From the NCBI GenBank assembly GCA_036172665.1, contig CM069873.1:42378001-42442000 (forward strand): a stretch of DNA of 64,000 nt, given 5' to 3'. The position numbers and the translations under genes are program-made. This DNA comes from Prosopocoilus inquinatus. Taxonomy: Eukaryota; Arthropoda; Insecta; Coleoptera; Lucanidae. The notes below the pieces were generated by a model that was given only the letters and a program-made list of their open reading frames with translations, was not told the DNA's origin and did not search any database. This document shows positions 24,601 through 37,399 of the stretch, piece by piece (the first letter of the stretch is position 1; each line of letters starts with the position of its first letter).

Positions 24601-26522
24601 CTTCTGCTGCGTCCGAAAATTTCGTATCTCACATTAGAGTTACTGGAGTCCATCGAAACGTGAAATAACATAGTAGCTAAGTAAGGATCGATTAGATACA
24701 TCACAGGAACAACGCTAATACGTGTTGCTTCGTTTAAAACTCTTTCCAGCTCCTGCTGCGCCCAAAAACTTCGTATCTTACATCAGAGTTACTAGAGTCC
24801 ATCGAAACGTCAAATAATATGATAGATAAATAAGGATCGATTAGATACATCACAGGAAAAACGCTAATGCGTGTTGTTTCATTTAAAACTATTTCCAGCT
24901 CCTGCTGCGTCCAAAACCTTCGTATCTCACATCAGAGTTACTAGAGTCCATCGAAGCGTCAAATAACATGATAGATGAGTAAGGATCGATTAGATACATC
25001 ACAGGAACAGCGCTAATGCGTGTTGTTTCATTTAAAACTATTTCCAGATTCTGCTGCGTTCGAAAATTTCGTCTCTCACATCAGAGTTACTGGAGTCCAT
25101 CGAAACGTCAAATAACATGATAGATGAGTAAGGATCGATTAGATACATCACAGGAACAACGCTAATACGTGCTGTTTCATTTAAAACTATTTCCAGCTTC
25201 AGCTGCGTCCGAGAACTTCGTATCTCACATCAAAGTTACTGGAGTCAATCGAAACGCCAAATAACATGATAGATAAGTAAGGATCGATTTGATACATCAC
25301 AGGAACAACGCTAATGCGTGTTGTTTCATTTAAAACTATTTCCAGCTTCAGCTGCGTCCGAAAACTTCGTATCTCACTTCAGAGTTACTGGAGCCCATCC
25401 AAACGTCAAATAACATGATAGATGAGTAAGGATCGATTACATTCATCACAGGAACAACGCTAATACGTGTTGTTTCGTTTAAAACTATTTCCAGCTTATG
25501 CTGCGTCCGAAAACGTCGTATCTCACTTCAGAGTTACTGGAGTCCATCGAAACGTCAAATAACATGATAGATAAGTAAGGATCGATTAGATACAGCACAG
25601 GAACAACACTAATGCGTGTTGTTTCGTTTAAAACTATTTCCAGCTCCTGCTGCGGCCAAAAACTTCGTATCTCACATCAGAGTTACTAGAGTCCATCGAA
25701 ACGTCAAATAACATGATAGATGAGTAACGATCGATTAGATACATCACAGGAACAACGCTAATACGTGTTGTTTCGTTTAAAACTATTTCCAGCTTCTGCT
25801 GCGTCCGAGAATTTCGTATCTCACATTAGAGTTATTGGAGTCCATCGAAACGTCAAATAACATAGTAGCTAAGTAAGGATCGATTAGGTACATCACAGGA
25901 ACAACGCTAATACGTGTTGTTTCGTTCAAAACTATTTCCAGCTTCTGCTGCGTCCGAAAATTTCGTATCTCACATTAGAGTTACTGGAGTCCATCGAAAC
26001 GTCAAATAACATAGTAGCTAAGTAAGGATCGATTAGATACATCACAGGAACAACGCTAATGCGTGTTGTTTCGTTTAAAACTATCTCCAGCTTCTGCTGC
26101 GTCCGAAAACTTTGTATCTCACATCAGAGTTACTGGAGTCCATCCAAACGTCAAATAACATGATAGATAAGTAAAGATCGATTAGATACATCACAGGAAC
26201 AACGCTAATACGTGTTGTTTCGTTCAAAACTATTTCCAGCTTCTGCTGGGTAAGAGAACTTTGTATCTCACATCAGAGTTACTGGAGTCCATCCAAACGT
26301 CAAATACCATGATAGATGAGTAAGGATCGATTAGACACATCACAGGAACAACGCTAATACGTATTGTTTCGTTTAAAACTATTTCCAGCTTCTGCTGCGT
26401 CCGAAAATTTCGTATCTCACATTAGAGTTACTGGAGTCCATCGAAACGTCAAATAACATAGTAGCTAAGTAAGGATCGATTAGATACATCACAGGAACAA
26501 CGCTAATGCGTGTTGTTTCGTT
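18626..26522 (+). repeat. 53-monomer tandem duplication, copy C
   Basis: Monomers 126-178 are followed directly by a second copy of the same 53 variants (7,897 bp). Fixed-offset markers are ATGTTAAATAAG (20,351 and 28,248), the ACTGTAG monomer (21,217 and 29,114), AGATTCTG (25,046 and 32,943), TTCAACTG (monomers 127 and 180) and CTGGGTAAGAG (177 and 230). Reading both by eye I found fewer than ten differences, including ACAGCAATG near 19,329, TATATATATC near 20,521, ATACTTGTTG near 22,931 and GAGAATTTCG near 25,807 in this copy. The last monomer is a hybrid that marks the exchange point. Confidence 0.88.
26468..26508 (+). other. Inferred exchange junction of the 53-monomer duplication
   Basis: Monomer 178 (26374-26522) is a hybrid. 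Up to AGTAGCTAAG it has the variant bases of monomer 231, which ends D; after that it has GCTAATGCG and CGTTTAAAAC like the monomer preceding copy C, not GCTAATACG and CGTTGAAAAC as in 231. The switch lies between the last base specific to one parent, near 26,468, and the first specific to the other, at 26,508. The bases between are common to both types. This is the footprint expected of an unequal crossover in register. Confidence 0.65.
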
Positions 26523-29500
26523 TAAAACTATTTCCAGCTTCTGCTGCGTCCGAAAATTTCGTATCTCACATTAGAGTTACTGGAGTCCATCGAAACGTCA
26601 AATAACATGATAGATGAGTAAGGATCGATTAGATACATCACAGGAACAACGCTAATACGTGCTGTTTCATTTAAAACTATTTCCAGCTTCAACTGCGTCC
26701 GAGAACTTCGTATCTCACATCAAAGTTACTGGAGTTCATCGAAACGCCAAATAACATGATAGATGAGTAAGGATCGATTAGATACATCACAGGAACAACG
26801 CTAATGCGTGTTGTTTCATTTAAAACTATTTCCAGCTTCAGCTGGGTCCGAGAACTTCGTATCTCACTTCAGAGTTGCTGTAGCCCATTCAAACGTCAAA
26901 TAACATGATAGATGAGTAAGGATCGATTACATTCATCACAGGAACTACGCTAATACGTGTTGTTTCATTTAAAACTATTTCCAGCTTCTGCTGCGTCCGA
27001 AAACTTTTTATCTCACATCAGAGTTACTGGAGTCCGTCCAAACGTCAAATAACATGATAGATGAGTAAGGATCGATTACATTCATCACAGGAACTACGCT
27101 AATACGTGTTGTTTCGTTTAAAACTATTTCCAGTTTCTGCTGCGTCCGAAAACGTCGTATCTCACATCAGAGTTACTGGAGTCCATCGAAACGTCAAATA
27201 ACATGATAGATAAGTAAGGATCGATTAGATACAGCACAGGAACAACAGTAATGCGTGTGGTTTCGTTTAAAACTATTTCCAGCCCCTGCTGCGTCCAAAA
27301 CCTTCGTATCTCAGATCAGAGTTACTAGAGTCCATCGAAGCGTCAAATAACATGATAGATGAGTAAGGATCGATTAGATACATCACAGGAACAACGCTAA
27401 TGCGTGTTGTTTCGTTTAAAACTATTTCCAGCTCCTGCTGCGTCCGAAAATTTCGTATCTCACATTAGAGTTACTGGAGTCCATCGAAACGTCAAATAAC
27501 ATGATAGATGAGTAAGGATCGATTAGATACATCACAGGAACAACGCTAATGCGTGTTGTTTCGTTTAAAACTATTTCCAGCTTCTGCTGCGTCCTAAAAT
27601 TTCGTATCTCACATTAGAGTTACTGGAGTCCATCGAAACGTCAAATAACATGATAGATGAGTAAGGATCGATTAGATACATCACAGGAACAACGCTAATG
27701 CGTGTTGTTTCGTTTAAAACTATTTCCAGCTTCTGCTGCGTCCGAAAATTTCGTATCTCACATTAGAGTTACTGGAGTCCATCGAAACGTCAAATAACAT
27801 GGTAGCTAAGTAAGGATCTATTAGATACATCACAGGAACAACGCTAATACGTGTTGCTTCGTTTAAAACTATTTCCAGCTCCTGCTGCGCCCAAAAACTT
27901 CGTATCTCACATCAGAGTTACTAGAGTCCATCGAAACGTCAAATAACATGATAGATGAGTAAGGATCGATTAGATACATCACAGGAACAACACTAATGCG
28001 TGTTGTTTCGTTTAAAACTATTTCCAGCTTCTGCTGCGTCCGAAACCTTTGTATCTCACATCAGAGTTACTGGAGTCCATCGAGACGCCAAATAACATGA
28101 TAGATGAGTAAGGATCGATTAGATACATCACAGGAACAACGGTAATGCGTGTTGTTTCGTTTAAAACTATTTCCAGCTTCTGCTGCGTCCGAAAACTTTG
28201 TATCTCACATCAGAGTTACTGGAGTCCATCCAAACGTCAAATAACATGTTAAATAAGTAAGGATCGTTTAGATACATAACAGGAACAACGCTAATACGTG
28301 TTGTTTCGTTCAAAACTATTTCCAGCTTCTGCTGCGTCCGAGAACTTTGTATCTCACATCAGAGTTACTGGAGTCCATCCAAACGTCAAATAACATGATA
28401 GGTGAGTAAGGATCGATTAGATATATCACAGGAACAACGCTAGTACGTGTTGTTTAATTTAAAACTATTTCCAGCTTCAGCTGCGTCCGAGAACTTCGTA
28501 TCTCACATCAAAGTTTCTGGAGTCCATCGAAACGCCAAATAACATGATAGATGAGTAAGGATCGATTAGATACATCACAGGAACAACGCTAATGCGTGTT
28601 GTTTCGTTTAAAACTATTTCCAGCTTCTGCTGCGTCCGAAAATTTCGTATCTCACATTAGAGTTACTGGAGTCCATCGAAACGTGAAATAACATAGTAGC
28701 TAAGTAAGGATCGATTAGATACATCACAGGAACAACGCTAATACGTGTTGCTTCGTTTAAAACTATTTCCAGCTCCTGCTGCGTCCGAAAACTTTGTATC
28801 TCACATCAGAGTTACTGGAGTCCATCCAAACGTCAAATAACATGATAGATGAGTAAGGATCGATTAGATACATCACAGGAACAACGCTAATACGTGTTGT
28901 TTCGTTCAAAACTATTTCCAGCTTCTGCTGCGTCCGAGAACTTTGTATCTCACATCAGAGTTACTGGAGTCCATCCAAACGTCAAATAACATGATAGATG
29001 AGTAAGGATCGATTAGATATATCACAGGAACAACGCTAATACGTGTTGTTTAATTTAAAACTATTTCCAGCTTCTGCTGCGTCCGAAAATTTCGTATCTC
29101 ACATTAGAGTTACTGTAGTCCATCGAAACGTCAAATAACTTAGTAGCAAAGTAAGTATCGATTCGGTACATCACAGGAACAACGCTAATACGTGTTGTTT
29201 CGTTCAAAACTATTTCCAGCTTCTGCTGCGTCCGAAAACTTCGTATCTCACATCAGAGTTACTGGAGTCCATCGAAACGCCAAATAACATGATAGATGTG
29301 TAAGGATCGATTAGATACATCACAGGAACAACGGTAATGCGTGTTGTTTCGTTTAAAACTATTTCCAGCTTCCGCTGCGTCCGAAGACTTTGTATCTCAC
29401 ATCAGTGTTACTGGAGTCCATCCAAACGTCAAATAACATGATAGATGAGTAAGGATCGATTAGATACATCACAGGAACAACGCTAATACGTGTTGTTTCG

Positions 29501-32500
29501 TTCAAAACTATTTCCAGCTTCTCCTGCGTCCGAGAACTTTTTATCTCACATCAGAGTTACTGGAGTCAATCGAAACGTCAAATAACATGATAGATAAGTA
29601 AGGATCGATTAGATACAGCACAGGAACAACGCTAATGCGTGTTGTTTCGTTTAAAACTATTTCCAGCTTCTGCTGCGTCCGAAAATTTCGTATCTCACAT
29701 CAGAGTTACTGGAGTCCATCGAAACGTCAAATAACATAGTAGATAAGTAAGGATCGATTAGATACATCACAGGAACAACGCTAATACGTGTTGTTTCGTT
29801 CAAAACTATTTCCAGCTTCTGCTGCGTCCGAGAACATTGTACCTCACATCAGAGATACTGGAGTCCATTCAAACGTCAAATAACATGATAGATGAGTAAG
29901 GATCGATTAGGTACAGCACAGGAACAACGGTAATGCGTGTTGTTTCGTTTAAAACTATTTCCAGCTTCTGCTGCGTCCGAAAACTTTGTATCTCACATCA
30001 GAGTTACTGGAGTCCATCCAAACGTCAAATAACATGATAGATGAGTAAGGATCGATTAGATACATCACAGGAACAACGCTAATACGTGTTGTTTCGATCA
30101 AAACTATTTCCAGCTTCTGCTGCGTCCGAGAACTTTGTATCTCACATCAGAGTTACTGGAGTCCATCCAAACGTCAAATAACATGATAGATGAGTAAGGA
30201 TCGATTAGATATATCACAGGAACAACGCTAGTACGTGTTGTTTAATTTAAAACTATTTCCAGCTTCAGCTGCGTCCGAGAACTTCGTATCTCACATCAAA
30301 GTTTCTGGAGTCCATCGAAACGCCAAATAACATGATAGATGAGTAAGGATCGATTAGATACATCACAGGAACAACGCTAATGCGTGTTGTTTCGTTTAAA
30401 ACTATTTCCAGCTTCTGCTGCGTCCGAAAATTTCGTATCTCACATTAGAGTTACTGGAGTCCATCGAAACGTGAAATAACATAGTAGCTAAGTAAGGATC
30501 GATTAGATACATCACAGGAACAACGCTAATACGTGTTGCTTCGTTTAAAACTATTTCCAGCTCCTGCTGCGCCCAAAAACTTCGTATCTTACATCAGAGT
30601 TACTAGAGTCCATCGAAACGTCAAATAATATGATAGATAAATAAGGATCGATTAGATACATCACAGGAAAAACGCTAATGCGTGTTGTTTCATTTAAAAC
30701 TATTTCCAGCTCCTGCTGCGTCCAAAAACTTCGTATCTCACATCAGAGTTACTAGAGTCCATCGAAACGTCAAATAACATGATAGATGAGTAAGGATCGA
30801 TTAGATACATCACAGGAACAACGCTAATACGTGTTGTTTCGTTTAAAACTATTTCCAGCTTCTGCTGCGCCCGAAAATTTCGTATCTCACATTAGAGTTA
30901 CTGGAGTCCATCGAAACGTCAAATAACATGATAGATGAGTAAGGATCGATTAGATACATCACAGGAACAACGCTAATACGTGTTGTTTCGTTCAAAACTA
31001 TTTCCAGCTTCTCCTGCGTCCGAGAACTTTGTATCTCACATCAGAGTTACTGGAGTCCATCCAAACGTCAAATAACGTGATAGATGAGTAAGGATCGATT
31101 AGATACATCACAGGAACAACGCTAATACGTGTTGTTTCGTTCAAAACTATTTCCAGCTTCTGCTGCGTCCTAAAATTTCGTATCTCACATTAGAGTTACT
31201 GGAGTCCATCGAAACGTCAAATAACATGATAGATGAGTAAGGATCGATTAGATACATCACAGGAACAACGCTAATGCGTGTTGTTTCGTTTAAAACTATT
31301 TCCAGCTTCTGCTGCGTCCGAAAATTTCGTATCTCACATTAGAGTTACTGGAGTCCATCGAAACGTCAAATAACATAGTAGCTAAGTAAGGATCTATTAG
31401 ATACATCACAGGAACAACGCTAATATGTGTTGCTTCGTTTAAAACTATTTCCAGCTCCTGCTGCGCCCAAAAACTTCGTATCTCACATCAGAGTTACTAG
31501 AGTCCATCGATACGTCAAATAACATGATAAATAAATAAGGATCGATTAGATACATCAAAGGAACAACGCTAATACGTGTTGTTTCGTTTAAAACTATTTC
31601 CAGCTCCTGCTGCGTCCAAAAACTTCGTATCTCACATCAGAGTTACTAGAGTGCATCGAAACGTCAAATAACATGATAGATAAATAAGGATCGATTAGAT
31701 ACATCACAGGAACAACGCTAATACGTGTTGTTTCGTTTAAAACTATTTCCAGCTCCTGCTGCGTCCAAAAACTTCGTATCTCACATCAGAGTTACTAGAG
31801 TCCATCGAAACGTCAAATAACATGATAGATGAGTGAGGATCGATTAGATACATCACAGGAACAACACTAATGCGTGTTGTTTCGTTTAAAACTATTTCCA
31901 GCTTCTGCTGCGTCCGAAACCTTTGTATCTCACATCAGAGTTACTGGAGTCCATCGAGACACCAAATAACATGATAGATGAGTAAGGATCGATTAGATAC
32001 ATCACAGGAACAACGGTAATGCGTGTTGTTTCGTTTAAAACTATTTCCAGCTTCTGCTGCGACCGAAAACTTTGTATCTCACATCAGAGTTACTGGAGTC
32101 CATCCAAACGTCAAATAACATGATAGATGAGTAAGGATCGATTAGATACATCACAGGAACAACGCTAATACGTGTTGTTTCCTTCAAAACTATTTCCAGC
32201 TTCTGCTGCGTCCGAGAACTTTGTATCTCACATCAGAGTTACTGGAGTCCATCCAAACGTCAAATAACATGATAGATGAGTAAGGATCGATTAGATATAT
32301 CACAGGAACAACGCTAGTACGTGTTGTTTAATTTAAAACTATTTCCAGCTTCAGCTGCGTCCGAGAACTTCGTATCTCACATCAAAGTTTCTGGAGTCCA
32401 TCGAAACGCCAAATAACATGATAGATGAGTAAGGATCGATTAGATACATCACAGGAACAACGCTAATGCGTGTTGTTTCGTTTAAAACTATTTCCAGCTT

Positions 32501-34419
32501 CTGCTGCGTCCGAAAATTTCGTATCTCACATTAGAGTTACTGGAGTCCATCGAAACGTGAAATAACATAGTAGCTAAGTAAGGATCGATTAGATACATCA
32601 CAGGAACAACGCTAATACGTGTTGCTTCGTTTAAAACTCTTTCCAGCTCCTGCTGCGCCCAAAAACTTCGTATCTTACATCAGAGTTACTAGAGTCCATC
32701 GAAACGTCAAATAATATGATAGATAAATAAGGATCGATTAGATACATCACAGGAAAAACGCTAATGCGTGTTGTTTCATTTAAAACTATTTCCAGCTCCT
32801 GCTGCGTCCAAAACCTTCGTATCTCACATCAGAGTTACTAGAGTCCATCGAAGCGTCAAATAACATGATAGATGAGTAAGGATCGATTAGATACATCACA
32901 GGAACAGCGCTAATGCGTGTTGTTTCATTTAAAACTATTTCCAGATTCTGCTGCGTTCGAAAATTTCGTCTCTCACATCAGAGTTACTGGAGTCCATCGA
33001 AACGTCAAATAACATGATAGATGAGTAAGGATCGATTAGATACATCACAGGAACAACGCTAATACGTGCTGTTTCATTTAAAACTATTTCCAGCTTCAGC
33101 TGCGTCCGAGAACTTCGTATCTCACATCAAAGTTACTGGAGTCAATCGAAACGCCAAATAACATGATAGATAAGTAAGGATCGATTTGATACATCACAGG
33201 AACAACGCTAATGCGTGTTGTTTCATTTAAAACTATTTCCAGCTTCAGCTGCGTCCGAAAACTTCGTATCTCACTTCAGAGTTACTGGAGCCCATCCAAA
33301 CGTCAAATAACATGATAGATGAGTAAGGATCGATTACATTCATCACAGGAACAACGCTAATACGTGTTGTTTCGTTTAAAACTATTTCCAGCTTATGCTG
33401 CGTCCGAAAACGTCGTATCTCACTTCAGAGTTACTGGAGTCCATCGAAACGTCAAATAACATGATAGATAAGTAAGGATCGATTAGATACAGCACAGGAA
33501 CAACACTAATGCGTGTTGTTTCGTTTAAAACTATTTCCAGCTCCTGCTGCGGCCAAAAACTTCGTATCTCACATCAGAGTTACTAGAGTCCATCGAAACG
33601 TCAAATAACATGATAGATGAGTAACGATCGATTAGATACATCACAGGAACAACGCTAATACGTGTTGTTTCGTTTAAAACTATTTCCAGCTTCTGCTGCG
33701 TCCGAAAATTTCGTATCTCACATTAGAGTTATTGGAGTCCATCGAAACGTCAAATAACATAGTAGCTAAGTAAGGATCGATTAGGTACATCACAGGAACA
33801 ACGCTAATACGTGTTGTTTCGTTCAAAACTATTTCCAGCTTCTGCTGCTTCCGAAAATTTCGTATCTCACATTAGAGTTACTGGAGTCCATCGAAACGTC
33901 AAATAACATAGTAGCTAAGTAAGGATCGATTAGATACATCACAGGAACAACGCTAATGCGTGTTGTTTCGTTTAAAACTATCTCCAGCTTCTGCTGCGTC
34001 CGAAAACTTTGTATCTCACATCAGAGTTACTGGAGTCCATCCAAACGTCAAATAACATGATAGATAAGTAAAGATCGATTAGATACATCACAGGAACAAC
34101 GCTAATACGTGTTGTTTCGTTCAAAACTATTTCCAGCTTCTGCTGGGTAAGAGAACTTTGTATCTCACATCAGAGTTACTGGAGTCCATCCAAACGTCAA
34201 ATACCATGATAGATGAGTAAGGATCGATTAGACACATCACAGGAACAACGCTAATACGTATTGTTTCGTTTAAAACTATTTCCAGCTTCTGCTGCGTCCG
34301 AAAATTTCGTATCTCACATTAGAGTTACTGGAGTCCATCGAAACGTCAAATAACATAGTAGCTAAGTAAGGATCGATTAGATACATCACAGGAACAACGC
34401 TAATACGTGTTGTTTCGTT
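26523..34419 (+). repeat. 53-monomer tandem duplication, copy D
   Basis: Monomers 179-231 repeat 126-178 at an offset of exactly 7,897 bp. Changes private to this copy include CTTCCGCTG near 29,370, GCGACCG near 32,060 and CTGCTTCCG near 33,847. After monomer 231 the sequence does not begin a third copy. It goes on with a GTATATCA-type monomer (232), the order found after monomer 45 in U2. The final part of D, from about 33,079, is therefore also the start of the second copy of the 20-kb segment. Confidence 0.88.
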
Positions 34420-37101
34420 GAAAACTATTTCCAGCTCCTGCTGCGTCCAAAAACTTCGTATATCATATCAGAGTTACTAGAGTCCATCGAAACGTCAAAT
34501 AACATGATAGATGAGTAAGGATCGATTAGTTACATCACAGGAACAATGCTAATGCGTGTTGTTTCATTTAAAACTATTTCCAGCTTCTGCTGCGTCCGAA
34601 AATTTCGTATCTCACATTAGAGTTACTGGAGTCCATCGAAACGTCAAGTAACATAGTAGCTAAGTAAGGATCAATTAGATACATCACAGGAACAACGCTA
34701 ATACGTGTTGCTTCGTTTAAAACTATTTCCAGCTCCTGCTGCGCCCAAAAACTTCGTATCTTACATCAGAGTTACTAGAGTCCATCGAAACGTCAAATAA
34801 CATGATAGATAAATAAGGATCGATTAGATACATCACACGAACAACGCTAATGCGTGTTGTTTCGTTTAAAACTATTTCCAGCTCCTGCTGCGTCCAAAAA
34901 CTTCGTATCTCACATCAGAGTTACTAGAGTCCATCCAAACGTCAAATAACATGATAGATGAGTAAGGATCGATTAGATACATCACAGGAACAACACTAAT
35001 GCGTGCTGTTTCGTTTAAAACTATTTCCAGCTCCTGCTGCGTCCAAAAACTTCGTATCTCACATCAGAGTTACTAGAGTCCATCGAAACTTCAAATAACA
35101 TGATAGGTGAGTAAGGATCGATTAGATACATCACAGGAACAACGCTAATACGTGTTGTTTTGTTTAAAACTATTTCCAGCTTCTGCTGCGTCTGAAAATT
35201 TCGTATCTCACATTAGAGTTATTGGAGTCCATCGAAACGTCAAATAACATGATAGATGAGTAAGGATCGATTAGATACATCACAGGAACAACGCTAATGC
35301 GTGTTGTTTCGTTTAAAACTATCTCCAGCTTCTGCTGCGTCCGAAAACTTTGTATCTCACATCAGAGTTACTGGAGACCATCCAAACGTCAAATAACATG
35401 ATAGATAAGTAAGGATCGATTAGATACATCACAGGAGCAACGCTAATACGTGTTGTTTCGTTCAAAACTATTTCCAGCTTCTGCTGCGTCCGAAAATTTC
35501 CTATCTCACATTAGAGTTACTGGAGTCCATCGAAACGTCAAATAACATCGTAGCTAAGTAAGGATCGATTAGATACATCACAGGAACAACACTAATGCGT
35601 GCTGTTTCGTTTAAAACTATTTCCAGCTCCTGCTGCGTCCAAAAACTTCGTATCTCACATCAGAGTTACTAGAGTCCATCGAAACGTCAAATAACATGAT
35701 AGATGAGTAAGGATCGATTAGATACATCACAGGAACAACGCTAATGCGTGTTGTTTCGTTTAAAACTATTTCCAGCTTCTGCTGCGTCCGAAAATTTCGT
35801 ATCTCACATTAGAGTTACTGGAGTCCATCGAAACGTCAAATAACATGATAGATGAGTAAGGATCGATTAGATACATCACAGGAACAACGCTTATACGTGC
35901 TGTTTCATTTAAAACTATTTCCAGCTTCAACTGCGTCCGAGAACTTCGTATCTCACATCAAAGTTACTGGAGTTCATCGAAACGCCAAATAACATGATAG
36001 ATGAGTAAGGATCGATTAGATACATCACAGGAACAACGCTAATGCGTGTTGTTTCATTTAAAACTATTTCCAGCTTCAGCTGGGTCCGAGAACTTCGTAT
36101 CTCACTTCAGAGTTGCTGTAGCCCATTCAAACGTCAAATAACATGATAGATGAGTAAGGATCGATTACATTCATCACAGGAACTACGCTAATACGTGTTG
36201 TTTCATTTAAAACTATTTCCAGCTTCTGCTGCGTCCGAAAACTTTTTATCTCACATCAGAGTTACTGGAGTCCGTCCAAACGTCAAATAACATGATAGAT
36301 GAGTAAGGATCGATTACATTCATCACAGGAACTACGCTAATACGTGTTGTTTCGTTTAAAACTATTTCCAGTTTCTGCTGCGTCCGAAAACGTCGTATCT
36401 CACATCAGAGTTACTGGAGTCCATCGAAACGTCAAATAACATGATAGATAAGTAAGGATCGATTAGATACAGCACAGGAACAACAGTAATGCGTGTGGTT
36501 TCGTTTAAAACTATTTCCAGCCCCTGCTGCGTCCAAAACCTTCGTATCTCAGATCAGAGTTACTAGAGTCCATCGAAGCGTCAAATAACATGATAGATGA
36601 GTAAGGATCGATTAGATACATCACAGGAACAACGCTAATGCGTGTTGTTTCGTTTAAAACTATTTCCAGCTCCTGCTGCGTCCGAAAATTTCGTATCTCA
36701 CATTAGAGTTACTGGAGTCCATCGAAACGTCAAATAACATGATAGATGAGTAAGGATCGATTAGATACATCACAGGAACAACGCTAATGCGTGTTGTTTC
36801 GTTTAAAACTATTTCCAGCTTCTGCTGCGTCCTAAAATTTCGTATCTCACATTAGAGTTACTGGAGTCCATCGAAACGTCAAATAACATGATAGATGAGT
36901 AAGGATCGATTAGATACATCACAGGAACAACGCTAATGCGTGTTGTTTCGTTTAAAACTATTTCCAGCTTCTGCTGCGTCCGAAAATTTCGTATCTCACA
37001 TTAGAGTTACTGGAGTCCATCGAAACGTCAAATAACATGGTAGCTAAGTAAGGATCTATTAGATACATCACAGGAACAACGCTAATACGTGTTGCTTCGT
37101 T
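34122..37101 (+). repeat. 20-monomer run, third copy (22-monomer spacing in X2)
   Basis: Monomers 230-249 match 44-63, from CTGGGTAAGAG to ATGGTAGCTAAG. In this copy the next repetition starts only 22 monomers later, at 37,400, instead of 26, because the four-monomer segment present at 9388-9983 is missing. The eight-monomer cassette occupies 35910-37101. Confidence 0.8.
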
Positions 37102-37399
37102 TAAAACTATTTCCAGCTCCTGCTGCGCCCAAAAACTTCGTATCTCACATCAGAGTTACTAGAGTCCATCGAAACGTCAAATAACATGATAGATGAGTAA
37201 GGATCGATTAGATACATCACAGGAACAACACTAATGCGTGTTGTTTCGTTTAAAACTATTTCCAGCTTCTGCTGCGTCCGAAACCTTTGTATCTCACATC
37301 AGAGTTACTGGAGTCCATCCAAACGTCTAATAACATGATAGATAAGTAAAGATCGATTAGATACATCACAGGAACAACGCTAATACGTGTTGTTTCGTT

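Larger units (their letters stand above)
5365..25115 (+). repeat. First copy (X1) of a roughly 20-kb segmental duplication
   Basis: Monomers 37 to about 169 recur, in the same order, at about 33.08-52.68 kb. The offset moves in whole monomers: 186 for monomers 37-63, 182 for 68-92, 183 for 93-113, 182 from 116 to about 142, 184 at monomer 143 and 185 by monomer 169. Single-copy markers that fix the match include GGAGCAATG (14574 and 41841), GTTAATAGAG (near 17,488 and 44,606), ATGTTAAATAAG (20,351 and 47,469) and AGATTCTGCTGCGTTCG (25,046 and 52,611). One monomer of the run, 42, is of a different type from its partner 228. Ends are approximate because they are judged from diagnostic substitutions by eye. 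Confidence 0.8.

Noticed and set aside
18626..34419. Assembly artefact as the explanation of the 53-monomer duplication
   Set aside because: Each copy has its own private substitutions and the join is a hybrid monomer in exact phase, which favours a real event. Read support cannot be checked here, so this is only provisionally rejected.
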